From NCBI GenBank assembly GCA_947623455.1, contig OX392530.1, positions 35,867,405 to 35,931,404 on the forward strand: a stretch of DNA of 64,000 nucleotides, in the 5' to 3' direction. Both the position numbers and the translations under genes were made by a program. Below are positions 12,824 to 25,177 of this stretch, one piece after another. Below the pieces are notes generated by a model. That model ran no database searches. It was given only the letters and a program-made list of their open reading frames with translations, and was not told the origin of the DNA. Positions within the stretch are counted from its first letter, which is position 1; each line of letters starts with the position of its first letter. The stretch comes from Mimachlamys varia (lineage: Eukaryota; Mollusca; Bivalvia; Pectinida; Pectinidae).

Positions 12824-15800
12824 CTGGCAAGTTATATTATTCACAAACATTATGAAAAAAACATATGAATACATTTCTAAAATGACATTCAGATGTATAT
12901 TGATAAAATCTATGAAAACAACAAATAAAGGATGACTAGTTCGTTGTGTACCTGTTCGACCTCATCAGACCAATTACTAGCAAAGCATATGCAAACGAAG
13001 GGGTAACTTGTACGAGTTGGTAACGACCAATCGTTCGTTTCGTCTACGCTGTTAGTCGTATGTACAATAGTAAAGTTCGCCCGATCAGAAAGGAAGTAGG
13101 CGGATTGGAAACTCAGATATAAAAATCAGCAATCACAGACCGTGCCATAGAGAGAAAGTATGTGATTGACTTGGAAAATTTCAAAGTGCTATACAGAGAG
13201 CAATCTGCTGAAGCGGCAGATAGAAGAGGCCATCTTGATACGCCGCAGTGGACCAGTTCAGAATCGAAATGAGGGGGCTGACAGACTCCCATACATATAT
13301 GACCAAGTCTCAAACAAGGCGTATAAGAAAATCTAAACTATTGTACACACGCCTAACAGCGTAGACAAAAACAATGATTTGTTATTACCGATTCGTAAAC
13401 AATTTATACTGTTATATGCATACGCTTTGGTCGTCATTTGTCTGATGAAGGTGACAGGGTACACAATGTTTACAAATTTTAAATTGCACTAGCGTAGTTA
13501 TCCTACTTAATGAAATAAACAATAATAGAAATATGAGCTACGGTATCATTAACACATCAGAACAAATTCTAAACAAGCTGAATGTAAGCCTGGGAAGCTA
13601 ATACGCTTTTTATATAATATACATGTACATACATAATATGAAATTAATAAGTCGTCTCTTATTCTGCAACCAATCACCTCTTACGTTAAGTAACGTATTA
13701 ACAGACATTACCATACACGTCCACCTCACATACGTCCATATGCGCTTGGTTTGGTGACGTCTTTAAAATGGTTATAGTAACTCTTTGACCGGTTGTGTTA
13801 CACGAGGTGATGTTTTGAGTGACGTTTGGCCAGCCGGCGTCTACATCCTCGTAACACCTGTTACCAGTCAGTATACCGGTATCGTTAGATACCCACAAGA
13901 CAAAGCCATCGGCACGTTCTGAAAGATGAGCAAAGTCAGATAAAAATACAAGAGTCAAAAGGAAACGCCAAACTTGAACAAAATTTATCTAACTTCTATG
14001 ATACAAATGTAAACATGTTGTGTTCGTCGAAATATCAGTGAATATTTACATTCACAACTGACATACACTATTCGTTATTGCCGTTACTAATTAAATAAAA
14101 TGCAATAAAATTGCATTTTGCAATATGGATTATGCTGTATAATAGTAATACATGTTATGCATCGCAGACCAAAGGGTAGAAACGTAACAGCAAGACATTT
14201 GTCTAAATGGTAATGAATGAATATTATACAACAGAAGTCTATTTATTTCAAATGAAGCGATCCTTGGAAAGACTTTTTTCACTCGATCAAACAGCATGAC
14301 GTCACGCGCATGTACAATAATGTGAGGTCATCTGTACGTTGCGTCACCAATGTGTTTCCAATGCAAAGAATAAAATTCATTTGCATATTTATTGTATATA
14401 TGCTATATCTTTTTATCGAAGTCGTATATGTCACGACATGGGGTCTGTTTCATATCATAATACATAATATTACAACCATGTGTAAAGGGGGAGTAGGGAT
14501 GGGGGATATAGTTGAAAATATGTACCGTAGGCATATGACAATTAGACGCCGGCCAAGGCCTGTGTAAAAGTATGAAAGGCGACATGAGTTGGGCTGTGGA
14601 AATGACACAAATATTGGAGAGGGAATTTATTTTTAATTGGTTATAGTGTATAATCATAACCCATGGATTAGGTATAATGCTATGGTATTCTTAAATGACA
14701 TTCTTCAGCATACTATTTATATATAATATAATTACTCTCAATATGGTCTAGTGGTACTGTGATGTATACTAAATTAAAACAGCTTAATAGTAATATTTAC
14801 AATGTACGTTTTGTACATACAAAATCGTTATCCTTACACATTACACATTTGTAATGAAATTTCGTCAGTAGTTGTAAAAACATAATCTTATAAATAGAAC
14901 GAGTTACATTTCAATTGGGTGATATGATTATTTTAGGCGTGCATAAACACAGTTTTATTAAGATACAGCTTCTCACTATATACTGTCGTGTCAATATGAC
15001 AATATTAATATGGAGGAGCTGTATTTTAATCAGATCAGCAAAAACTCGTCTGGCGTACGTAATGGGTAAATTATTGAAAGTCGTATTATGGTGTGACCGC
15101 ATTTTTTTATGCATTTTTGATCATTACCCATAATTTTACAGTGAGAATTTATAACACATTATGAGTGAAACAAAAATGCAGCGCAAACTTCGCTCTCTGC
15201 AGGCCAATCCTGAGTCATTTGCATTTCTCATGATAGCCTCATTTTAGCTAAATGCTAATTTTGATTGTATTCATAGGTGTATCGATACAGTCTAGAACCA
15301 TGGACAATATCAGGACGTCATAATGACGCCATATTGACCAACGTTTCGTCAACGCTTTACACGACGCGTCACAGTATAGGTTTACGTCAATCATTTAGTT
15401 GATCTTATTTTTCGAAAAGCTATCATACAATGATAATAATATTAATGAAATAGACATGACAAGGTGTTAGATACACATGTAATATAAGAAAAGTGAATCT
15501 AACCATTGAACGTCAGCTTAATTGAATTCAATGAAAAAATTAATGCAATCTTGGTATCAGATTAATAAAATGACGTCCTATGCCTTTGATCTTGTACCCA
15601 GATTTATAATGATAAAAAACACGCTACCAATTGTATTGGAACGTATGGGCGACCGAGATATATATCTATTCGATGTTTTGTCACTTTTGATATAGTCACG
15701 GATTCTTGAGAGGCACAGGGAAAAAGAAGACATTAGTAAAAGAACGGACAATATATAAAGTGTCTGAATTGTTTGCTAACTCGGGTATTCACACAGTTTG

Positions 15801-16737
15801 AAAAACGTCAAAACAAGTGATATACCGAAAATAATTCACTAAATACAACAGCAGTGAATTATGGCCATAAAATGTGTATAATCGGAACTATTTGTATCAC
15901 CATCTATTCTTGATATAATTTTGAGAGTGTATAGACATAATTTGTCATCTCATTAAGGTACTACCTTTTATGTATGTATCGGACAATACATAATTTTCAT
16001 TGCATAAGAAGTAGTAGTGGTTAAACAGTAACTCACCTGGACTTCGAAATACGATGTCGATTCTCTGTATTCTTGCCTTAGAAGGTAAAGTTCCTCTCCA
16101 CCAGGCGCCATTTGAACCACCAACAGTGGCCATACAGCCACCTGTATCAAAAGGGCCGTAATCTCCGTCTGTTGTGCGAGACACTGGGTGTAATTGAAGC
16201 GTAGGAGCTCCCTCAAGTGTCAACTGATTCTTTAAGTTGACTTCAAGTGTGAAAATGAATCATCATATCAATCAAACCGTGACAGCACACATGACTGAAT
16301 TCATAGAACATAACGACACGGATATATATGTATAAATTATGTTCCAGGAAATGTGAATTTAATCTGACACATTTTCTATGTTTTGTTGTTATGTGAAAAT
16401 ATAAAAAAGTGTTACTTTGTGATTACAGCTCTTCCATAACAAAACACAATACCTGTAATATATAACTTTAAGCAAGATCACCATAGATTTGTGTGATATA
16501 TTGATAGTGACAATTTTCAAATCACAGACTTATATAACCTATCACGATAACAGACAAAACGAACGTCAAAATTTCAGATACATTGTGTTCTGCTTTTACA
16601 AAAAAAGTTCTACTCGCCTTATTCAGTAATGACTGGCAATAAACACATTAAACAATAAACAATGTAAACTTACTACTCGTTCGGCTCCCTGGAAACAAAC
16701 CCAACAAAAGTATCCCAAACACAATGGGCCTCTCCAT
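12686..16737 (-). CDS. Copy 1: lectin-like/EGF receptor-type gene, 5' part only
   Basis: Four coding exons are visible, joined by GT-AG introns in phase 1: signal peptide (16674-16737), first and second halves of an F-type-lectin/F5/8C-like domain (16037-16240, 13712-13918), and an EGF-like exon (12686-12823). Together they encode 204 residues, presumably secreted or extracellular. The lectin half ends in CEVDVYG, the usual close of the fucolectin (FTP) fold, but the usual sugar-binding His and RGDCC-type segment of F-type lectins is not evident, so fucose binding is not claimed. The next exons (more EGF, transmembrane, tail) should lie left of the window, beyond 12.7 kb of satellite. The splicing distance and array could have inactivated the gene. 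Exons and splice sites seen here are intact. Confidence 0.8.
12824..13711 (-). other. Intron 3 of copy 1
   Basis: No coding signal was recognised. AT-rich, with only short open frames of 66 codons or fewer that resemble nothing known to me. Confidence 0.6.
13712..13918 (-). CDS. Copy 1 exon 3: second half of F-type-lectin-like domain
   Basis: 207 nt, phase 1. Acceptor CATCTTTCAG, donor GTATG/GTAATG. It encodes ADGFVLWVSNDTG, then RCYEDVDAG, then NITSCNTTGQRVTITI, and ends MDVCEVDVYG. The three Cys and the closing CEVDVYG strand are the C-terminal half of an FTP/F5/8C-like beta-sandwich. Confidence 0.85.
13919..16036 (-). other. Intron 2 of copy 1 (splits the lectin-like domain)
   Basis: AT-rich intron of about 2.1 kb. 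The equivalent intron in copy 3 is 41859-45522. No exon, RNA gene or mobile element could be recognised. Open frames of 67-85 codons on both strands overlap one another and look random. Confidence 0.6.
16037..16240 (-). CDS. Copy 1 exon 2: first half of F-type-lectin-like domain
   Basis: 204 nt, phase 1 at both ends; acceptor ACTTGAAG, donor CCAG/GTGAGT. It encodes INLKNQLTLEG, then TDGDYGPFDTGGCM, then WWRGTLPSKARIQRIDIVF. This is the N-terminal F5/8C/FTP pattern, with a WWR strand and a hydrophobic I-x-x-I-D-I-V-F strand. It is the same length as exon 2 of copy 3. Confidence 0.8.
16241..16673 (-). other. Intron 1 of copy 1
   Basis: 433 bp between the signal-peptide exon and the lectin exon. 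Nothing else was seen. The equivalent intron of copy 3 is about 3.3 kb. Confidence 0.65.
16674..16737 (-). CDS. Copy 1 exon 1: start codon and signal peptide
   Basis: ATG at 16737-16735 opens MERPIVFGILLLGLFPGSR, a short N-terminus followed by a hydrophobic core typical of a signal peptide. The exon ends ACGAGTA before GTAAGT, phase 1, exactly as in exon 1 of copy 3 (ATGAGCA before GTAAGT). Confidence 0.75.
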
Positions 16738-17782
16738 TCCTGACTATTATAATTCTTTGATAGTGGTCATACTTAAAAATTTAACTCCTGTCCACATACG
16801 AATGGCCATACCATTTGGTCGTACGTATACACCAGCACTACACCTAGTGTAACAGATTCAGACCAGGAAGTAGTCTAAGTATGTAACGGGAGCACAGTGG
16901 GTAGTGTGTACACTTAAAAAACGTTAATAACGGCTTATTAGTATTATGACTGTTTATAGACGCATTCCAAAGGTTTTCTTTTGATTTGAATCTTTAACCT
17001 CATATTTTTAACAATATCAAAGACGATCTATCGTTTAAGTCATTACATTTTATACGGAAAAGCTGCCAGACCGATTGTTCAGAAGATAAGATAATTCGTT
17101 TCATGTGTACTTGTAAAGTACTATGATACCCTGAATGCAAACCACAGTACACGTGGAAAACAAAACTAGCTAGTCGCTACCATTCATCGACCTGGGATTT
17201 CATAACTTAATCTGTGTGATTGTTAATGTAAAGAGTGACCTGACTCTTTGTTAAATGTCAACGATTCAAAGGGACATTTCGTGACAGTTGTAAGAAATAC
17301 CCATTATGCGGCATTATTTTTACAACTCATGCGCAGTTAGTTTTTAGCAATACGGAAGCTCGACACGTCTTCTTTAACCATTAACTACATGTAAAGCATT
17401 ACAGGCATCGGACTATATTGTATCGATTCAGTTGTAATATTTGTTTAACTAGTCAATGGAAAGAATTATTTTCTTACATTTGACATTACACTGTATTTTC
17501 TTTCTGCTACAACATACATTATATTTTTAATATGGTAGTGGAACAAATATAAGTCTACATATGGTAGTCTTACTATGAATACAATCCGTATAGAGTTCAC
17601 AGCTTGTACATGTATAATAAATACAATTTCTACCACAATACCCTCTGTTATTCCACTCTCAGACCATTGTATAAACGTGCTGATTGTTGAATAAATATAT
17701 GTTATATACCCCTAGTGGAATATGACCTTCCGGACTTCTGATTGGTTGTGAAGTTGAACTTTGACCGGAACTGTGGATTGTT

Positions 17783-17810
17783 GACGACGTCATCGATTGT
17801 TGACGTCGTC
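17783..17810. repeat. Small inverted repeat with CRE-like cores
   Basis: GACGACGTCA (17783-17792) and its exact complement TGACGTCGTC (17801-17810) are separated by 8 bp. Each arm contains an ACGTCA/TGACGT core like a CREB/ATF half site. Regulatory function is a guess. Confidence 0.5.
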
Positions 17811-17934
17811 ACAACTTGGCGGGAATGTATTCGAGATGATGTGATTTCCTGCAAATCTGCGATTCACTCCAGAAAAAAACACTGCAACTGCCCTCTAAAA
17901 ATCATTGTGGTAGAAACAGGTCACACGACTCGTG

Positions 17935-18070
17935 GTTATTGCATATTGAATTTATTTCGCTCGAGTTAATTATTTTTTAAAAGTTACAAAAGACACGAGC
18001 TTTAGCGAGTGTCTTTTGTAACTTTTAAAAAATAATTAACGAGAGTGAAATAAATTCAATATCCAACAAC
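17935..18070. repeat. Foldback (inverted-repeat) element
   Basis: Two arms of about 60 bp are near-perfect complements around a short loop (GCTTTAGC). The left arm ends AAGTTACAAAAGACACGA and the right begins GTGTCTTTTGTAACTT. It would form a long hairpin and looks like a MITE-type or foldback insertion. No transposase. Confidence 0.8.
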
Positions 18071-18498
18071 CACTCGTTATGTAACCTCTATATAAACATA
18101 TTGTACTAGGGTTACACCAGCATTTTCAAAAGAATTATTAAGCTGCCTAGCTCACACAAACACACACATTGTACGGACTTGTGAGTGATCAGGTTTTGTA
18201 TTGTCTATTGTGCTAAATTGGTCGACCGGTATTGGACAGTCATGCAACACTTTGTATTAATAATCGTTCACATTACGGCAGCCCCGACTCTTTAACCTCC
18301 TTTACCTCAAATGCACAATTACCATTGATACACCATACCATGTCCTTAGTAATAATATACATATCTCAAAGGTGAACATGTATACATAACACACAGGAAA
18401 ACTACGTTTTACCAATGCTGCAGGGGTTGTTCACCTCGATCGTACTGTGCATGAAGGAATAAATATGTCTCCACAACCGCGTGTGTTTGCTTTTAGTC

Positions 18499-19618
18499 TA
18501 CATGTTTTGATGTCTACCGTACACATTCTGATGTCTACTGTACACGTTCTGATGTCTACTGTACACGTTCTTGTATCTACAATATGTCCTCTGTTGTCCG
18601 CTGTATATGGTATGATGTCTGCTGTTCATGTTCTGCTGTATATGCATACTTTCCTCTGCCTACCGTACATGTTCTAATATCGACTGTACACGTTCTGATG
18701 TCTATTGAGCACGTTCTGATGAATAGTGTACACGTTCTGATGTCTATTGTACACGACACGCTCTGATGTCTACTGTACACGTTCTGATGTCTACTGTACA
18801 CGTTCTGATGTCTACTGTACACGTTCTGATTTCTAATGTATACGTTCTAATAGCTACTGTACACGTTCTGATGTCTATTGTACACGTTCTGATGTCTATT
18901 GTACACGTTCTGATGAATATTGTACACGTTCTCATGTCTATTGCACATGTTCTGATGAATATTGTACACGACAAGTTTTGATGTCTACTGGACACGACAC
19001 GTTCTGATGTCTACTGTACACGACACATTCTGATGTCTACTGTACACGTTCTGATGTCTATTGCACATGTTCTGATGAATATTGTACACGACACGTTTTG
19101 ATGTCTACTGTACACGACACGTTCTGATGTCTACTGTACACGTTCTGATGTCTACTGTACACGTTCTGATGTCTACTGTACACGTTCTGATGTCTACTTT
19201 ACCGGTTCTGATGTCTACTTTACACGTTTTGGTTGCTACTGTACACGTTCTGATATCAACTGTACATGTTTTGGTTTCTACTGTACACGTTCTGATGTCT
19301 ACTTTACCGGTTCTGATGTCTACTGTACACGTTATGATGCCCACTATACACGTTCTGATATCAACTGTACATGTTTTGGTTTCTACTGTACACGATTTGG
19401 TTTCTACTGTACACGTTCTGATATCTAATGTACACGTTCTGATGCCCACTGTACACGTTCTGATGTCTACTTTACATGTTCTGATGTCTACTGTACACGT
19501 TCTGATGTCTACTGTACACGTTCTGATGTTTACTGTACATGTTCTGGTGTTTACTGTACACGTTCTGATGGAGACTGTATATGTTATAATCTGTACTATA
19601 CACGATCTGAGGTATTCT
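18499..19618. repeat. 21-bp minisatellite array between copy 1 and copy 2
   Basis: About 50 units of a 21-bp repeat with core GATGTCTACTGTACACG. Several units have 3-bp inserts (CACGACACG). It is open in several frames on both strands (for example repeating MSTVHVL forward and TCTVDIR in reverse). That follows from a period of 21 and is not evidence of coding. The array lies beyond the 3' flank of copy 2 and upstream of copy 1. Confidence 0.9.
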
Positions 19619-19659
19619 TTGTACTATCAAATTATTATTGAACTGATTTTCAGGTAATA

Positions 19660-21228
19660 ATGTACACTTGTCGAGATATTGCCTACATGTATACTGTATC
19701 AAATCTACTTTATTCTCATAAGTCTTACTTTAAAGCGTATTTATATCACTCTCACACGTTTTGTGGGGTAATGATCACGAGCACAAGACAATCCTCGGCA
19801 ATAGTGTACGTTACCAAGGTTACTGTGGAATTATTGAGTCAATCTGCGAACAATGGTATATATTGGCTGGATATGGCTTACAGAAGTAAAAAAGAAACTT
19901 AAAATAAAATACTATGTCGCTGTTAGAGACTAGTTGAGTCAAACAATATTTTATTTCGAGGATCTATTTTGGTTTGGAAACTCCAGATTTTGAATATCCA
20001 ACAATTCAAGTATTTCATACTCACAGTTAAGCTTACGAATACATCTGTCCGTAACTGTGGCACGGTGTCAATCTTACGGTGAACATGTAGGGGTGCCAGC
20101 TTTAAATGTTCCTGGGTTCGTTCAAACAAATGATACTTGAACGTTTTCATTTGTTGAAAAGAAGAAGCAAGAAAAGTAATATAAGATTGATATTTTGTTG
20201 TAAGCTAATCAGGTATGACGTCACTTTTCGTTACGTTTTCTATGGTTGGTTAAGTCACAACTTCAGCCAATTCAAACCTGACATCGTTTCCTGATCCTAG
20301 TGATTAATGAACACACTTTTAATTTTATCAACTCGTCATTAGGATTAACGTAACCGAGAGATTAAGAGATGTTTGTACTAAAACAGGTATTTAAATCTTC
20401 TTGACAATAAAAGATGTCCGGTTTAGTATCACAAAAATGTAAGCTTAATAACCTTGGTATGAAGCTACTTATTCTAAATATGAATAGCGTTATTTAAGTG
20501 ATGTCGAATAGGAACATGTCTACTTCATTTCATAATATTGTGAACTCTTCGAAGTGAAGTACGAATCTGATGTATTTAAAACGTAATCATTATTGTGGAA
20601 TATGTAGACCTGATCATGAATATAGAAAAAAGGCAAAAAAAAAAAAAAAAAAACAGAAATATATACATGTGTATACATTGTATTTTACATTTATTAATAT
20701 ACAATTAAAGCAACATATGTTACTCGTATATAAAACAATAAAATAATCGGCCGATTCCTTCGTTAAAAATAATATCTCATCTGACATTAATATAGTATTT
20801 CATTCAAAATTCTAATGTATATAGAATGCATATATAAATGACCTGTTGCTTACTGTAAGACATCTATTTGCACTTCAGTTAATATTTGTTTTAAAATATG
20901 TAATAATTCACAATTTTGCCCTTTACAATAACTTTTCTTTTTAATATACAATGTATATCATTTGCAAATAAATATGTTTAATATCAACTCGAAAATACCT
21001 GATATACGGGTACATTACTGTCAGGTTATATAAATATGGTTTCATTACACATTTATTTATACAACACATTTAAAATCCTTTCTTTCTAGTCAAGATGTTA
21101 TTCCATGCTTAAACAAGCAAGAGGAACGAACAAATAATGATGAAACCAATACGGTACAACAACTGGTAAAATGATCTATTAGGATTGTAACAAAAATAAT
21201 CGGTCATCGCTGTATTTAGAACCCTGTA
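19660..21228 (-). other. 3' flank of copy 2, duplicated as the 3' flank of copy 3
   Basis: Segment 19665-20320 aligns by eye with 29398-30190, sharing GTCGAGATATTGCC, TTTATTTCGAGGAT and TATTTTGGTTTGGAAA. Segment 20440-20620 aligns with 32130-32300 (ATATGAATAGCGT, AGAACATGTCTAC). So the duplication unit includes about 1.5 kb of 3' flank. A 20-bp poly-A tract lies near 20636. No gene was recognised. Confidence 0.7.
21052..21057 (-). terminator. Candidate polyadenylation signal of copy 2
   Basis: AATAAA on the minus strand, 172 nt after the copy 2 stop codon. In AT-rich DNA this motif is common, so it is only a candidate. Confidence 0.3.
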
Positions 21229-21380
21229 TTAGGATCCTGTATCCACGGTAATCCCTACGGTATCGTATACGTTAGGGACGGACCTCGTCTTGGAGTTCAG
21301 TTTTTCATAATTATCGTCTGGTGTTACTGTCTCAGAAATCGGCTGCCCATTTACAGTGTCTGCAACTTCGTAAGGCCAAT
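21229..21380 (-). CDS. Copy 2 last exon: cytoplasmic tail with tyrosine motifs
   Basis: Acceptor AATATTACAG; stop TAA at 21231-21229. It encodes WPYEVADTVNGQPIS, then NYEKLNSKTRSVPNVYDTVG, ending TVDTGS. The three tyrosine motifs (YEVA, YEKL, YDTV) match copy 3. It is two residues longer than copy 3. Confidence 0.85.
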
Positions 21381-22737
21381 CTGTAATATTAAACGGAAAA
21401 AGATAATTAAAAGGAAGACATTGAAATGAAAATAATTAATAATGTTACGTTCTTTTTTTAAAAATCAAACTTTGGGTATGAAAACTTGAGGTAATGAACA
21501 GCCACACAGTTTACAAGGAATATCTATTATTTACCAACGGCGGGGACATTTTAATTGATCACAAACGTTTCGTCTGCATAATGATCGACACTAAGCTACG
21601 TAATTAAATTTAAGTAAAACAATCAGGAATGGGACTTAAACATGCAATGAAAAAGATACGAACATAACTTGTTCAAGAAATGCTTTGATTAAGGAATGTT
21701 GGCTCAACAGAACGCAGTATACCGAAGCTTTGGTAACTAGAATTTGGCGTGTATACAAACAATTCATCTGGAGAGTTTTTGACATTGCTTGCACTACGAT
21801 ATCTCAGGTAAAATTCGTATCTACCTGCAAAAAATGTCTTCGAGTCTGCCTGTAAAACTCAATAACAACATGAGAGCGGTTTCACAAAGATGTATATGCC
21901 TAGTTCCCGGCTGCACAAAGAGTTCAACAGTGACCTTTGTCCTTTGACCCTCACTGGTGATAATTTAAATCGATAATTTGGTGTAACGATGAAATAAATC
22001 TACCAAGGGGTTCACGACATATCTTGTGCACATACTTATTTCCCCTCAAAGTGGTCAAGATTGACCCTTAACTTTGACTGATGACCTTTTTAACTCTAAT
22101 CAGTTGTAGAACATCGCATTGTAATGTTATTGTGTTAATAATAATTAAATCTATCTGGGGTTTATAAGACATTTTGTTAATATATTATAGCACTCAAACA
22201 AATACACCTCCCGTCTATGACGTCGACATAAACAATATAAATATACATACACATATATCACATGAACCGATTTAACAGTTTTGAATAAGTAAGTCTTTAA
22301 TGCGTCAATTGATTAAACAAATAAGCGTTGCTAGATAGAACTGTTTTGAAGTATATGTGTATACTAAGATTTGGAAACAAATACTGATTGTCAATTTTTA
22401 TGATAGTCACCATATCTTCAAAATGGAACATTTACAATAACGTTGTTAAGTCACTGTATAAATGACGTGCGAATGGAGAGACTATAAGTCGTCATTATTT
22501 TGGCATAGAAACTGCGACAGTAAGACGTTTCTTTTAAAAGTATACTTCTGAAGTCAATGGTATAAGGTCTCTTATGTAACATGTATGTCAAACCCGTTAA
22601 TAGTTTTTACATTTATTTACTTTTTTAGTTAAGATGAACACTTATGCGTATAACGCACTCAAATCAATTCAAAAGAAAATTAATGTAAGTAATGTAATAG
22701 ATTGAAAGTCGAAGAAGAGGAATTTGTCATAATTCAC
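21381..22737 (-). other. Intron of copy 2 where the transmembrane exon is missing
   Basis: The tail-proximal part aligns with the copy 3 intron at 34930-35510 (shared GGTCAAGATTGACC and GACTGATGACCTT type segments). The stretch corresponding to 35510-36530, which holds the transmembrane exon in copy 3, is shortened to about 240 bp with no hydrophobic open frame. Confidence 0.65.
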
Positions 22738-22833
22738 CTGCACAATATCCATTGGTCTGTATACAGAAGTTAGGATTGCAGTCGTGTGGGCAAACATTGT
22801 CACAATTCACTCCGTAGTATCCAGGCTGACAAT
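22738..22833 (-). CDS. Copy 2 exon i: short EGF-type exon
   Basis: 96 nt, phase 1. Acceptor ACTTTTCAG, donor GCAG/GTGAAT. It encodes CQPGYYGVNCDNVCPHDC and ends FCIQTNGYCA. Same length as copy 3 exon 8, of which it is the direct paralogue. Confidence 0.8.
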
Positions 22834-24622
22834 CTGAAAAGTGACCAGAATGTGTGGAAATTTATATCAATTTGAATTGCATTAAAATATTTCGAAATTT
22901 CTTATTCATACATAATATAATTAGTTCTCAAATGGAATATTTTTTTATAAACTGTTTCAGCAGTGCAGTTCCTACTATTTGTTTTACATATGGTGTTATA
23001 CATCTTTATCATTGCCTTATATTAGTTCTGCGAGGGATTGAAAGTCATTTGTTATGTTTCGATTAAGTTATAGGTTGCAAAACAGAGCCTAAATATGTAA
23101 ACATACTGAAAGAGGAAACTATCGATGCCGATAGCTGGTGCCTATATGCTAAAGGTTGCTTTTAGGGTGTTTTTTATCCTCAAATTCCTCGATAGAATTT
23201 CCTTACTATTGATTAAAAACGCATGGAAAACATCGGGTTTTCTCATAATATCGGTATGAATCGTTCATAAGGTTTCAGAAATGGTAAGTTATATTACAGT
23301 TGTCGTAACGCACAACGCACCCAAACATTGCGTGCGTTTATCGTGCATACATTATGCACACACCGTTTGCCCATGGTGCGCACAACTGGGCGATCTAAAG
23401 ATCGTGCGTTTATGTGTGCGATTATAATCTCACACACGCACGATTTGGTTTCAATTGGTCGATAAATATTACGGAATGAAAAACGATATAAATTCGCATT
23501 ATATTATTTTATTGGGATCATGTTAATTTTACAAATAAACATTAAACTGTATTACAGTGACTAGCAGACAGTCACGTGAAGGTTTAATTCAGGTAACAGA
23601 ACAGGTAAATAACATGTCAGAGTTTTCCCTGTCCCGTGTCCGGCGATCCGCTTCGACAGCCATTATACCGAGCGACTGTTATGAAAACAAACTGGACTCT
23701 TATAATAAGCTATTTGAACACCCCAACCCGTCCCCTCTCTGCCAATGTACATGTGTTTTCACACCTAGGCGAGTGTTGTAAGTGTCCCGGGCAAGAGACA
23801 ACTACATTATGGTCTATGTATAGGTTTGACTTGGTAAAAACTGGCAATATTTACCTGAACCAGAACTTGTAAATATGTGTGTAAAATTTACATGTGTCTA
23901 TTTGGTTTGTTTCAAAAACGACAAAAAAGACTATTCTTAATTGTAAGAAATATATAGATAGAAATATCAGCTAATGTATGTAGTTAAAATATAGAAATAT
24001 ACTTAAAGCAACTAGCGCGAAACCATATATGAGTGTTAAGCCATTTCTCATTTTACATTAACCACAATTGTCATCGCACATTGTGAGTTGATCCACCGTT
24101 ACCAAATCAGAACTTAACCTAGATATTTTAATGATGTCTCTGTTTCCCACATTTTAGTTTATTATGTGCATATGTTGCAGACATAATTAATGGAAACCCC
24201 TAAAAGGTGCCGGACGGAAAGGCGGCAGGTAAACCAATAGTCCCCATTTGCCTCACTGGTAGGGGACTTAACATATATCAGTTGTCAGTATTGATTAGAG
24301 ACGGAGAACAGATTAGAGCGAAGCATACTTTGTGAAACTACAACAAGTAGTTGTCACGTATGTAAGGTTTCCTATTTCCCAAGTGCAATGGATTCATTTC
24401 GAACCATTTGTCAAAATATAACAATTGTAAATTGTATCCCGTCATTCGAAGCTTGTTAATATATCGAGTCTGAAGTTGAAGAAAAGGTGAGGTTATATAA
24501 TTGTTTTTATATTGTGCATGTCAATTACATGTACCCTGGTCAGCTCTGTTTTTTGTTCGCAAATAAATGAGAGAATTATCACTCGATATATATCACCCGA
24601 TATTCTAATGAGAGATACTAAC
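22834..24622 (-). other. Intron of copy 2 between exon h and the short EGF exon
   Basis: About 1.8 kb. The stretch 23300-23450 is rich in GTGCG/CGCAC words. Forward-strand open frames of 70-78 codons at 22854-23872 show no recognisable family. No other exon was found. Confidence 0.5.
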
Positions 24623-24767
24623 GTTCGCTGCATGTGTCCCCCATCCAGCCTGGCAGACACCCGGATGTGGAGCAGATCCCTGTCACATGACTACATCCAC
24701 CATCCTTACAATGACATTGCTTCATACAATTAGTATGAAAACATACCGAAATGGCCGGATCTGCATT
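24623..24767 (-). CDS. Copy 2 exon h: EGF-like with 10-nt insertion
   Basis: A recent duplicate of exon f with about 10 extra nt (ATGTTTTCAT, near 24741-24750). Using the acceptor equivalent to exon f (start 24767), the frame meets TAA after 12 codons. Using the AG seven bases inside (start 24760) the exon becomes 138 nt and stays open through DPAISVCFHTNCMKQCHC to the conserved CLPGWMGDTCSE. Either the exon is broken or its acceptor has moved. Confidence 0.6.
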
Positions 24768-25039
24768 CTGGTGAAATAAATACAATAGCGTTTCTACAGT
24801 GTTTCGTCTAAATTCCAATACAATTATCAATATGATAAAACCTGCGACATTCATTCAATTGAATTTATCTTTATAAACAGATATGATGACTGAATGATCA
24901 TTTTTTTTTATTTCTGTTGTTTTGTCATTGAAACAGTTTCATGGAAACTGTTAACTTACAGAATGGATACATACATGCATATTATGTGTTTTATGAGCAA
25001 GCCTTTTAGCTACGTATTTCATAAACAAATTACATGTAC

Positions 25040-25177
25040 CTGAATGGCAGGACCTGCCATAGTAACCATCCATACATCCCGTTTTACATTCCCCAGTTAC
25101 GTGATGGCACTCCGTCATGTTAAGACACTGCCCACACGTAAAGTTACAAGCTTGTCCATATGATGAGTTTCGGCATG
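25040..25177 (-). CDS. Copy 2 exon g: EGF-like
   Basis: 138 nt, phase 1. Acceptor TTAAACACAG, donor TCAG/GTACAT. It encodes CRNSSYGQACNFTCGQCLNM and ends CMDGYYGRSCHS. It has a CGQC segment in place of the usual CHC. Confidence 0.75.

Larger units (their letters stand above)
16738..18498 (-). promoter_or_regulatory. Upstream region of copy 1
   Basis: Contains the presumed promoter and 5' UTR of copy 1. The sequence AGACCAGGAAGTA at 16860-16872, about 123 bp upstream of the ATG, is also found about 142 bp upstream of the copy 3 ATG, and its core resembles an ETS-factor site. No clear TATA box is seen here. Farther out are a CRE-like inverted repeat (17783-17810) and a foldback element (17935-18070). 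No gene was recognised. Confidence 0.4.

Noticed and set aside
18499..19618. Steroid-receptor response elements in the 21-bp repeat (TGTACA next to CGTTCT)
   Set aside because: The half sites lack the 3-bp spacing of the known palindromic element; resemblance is superficial.
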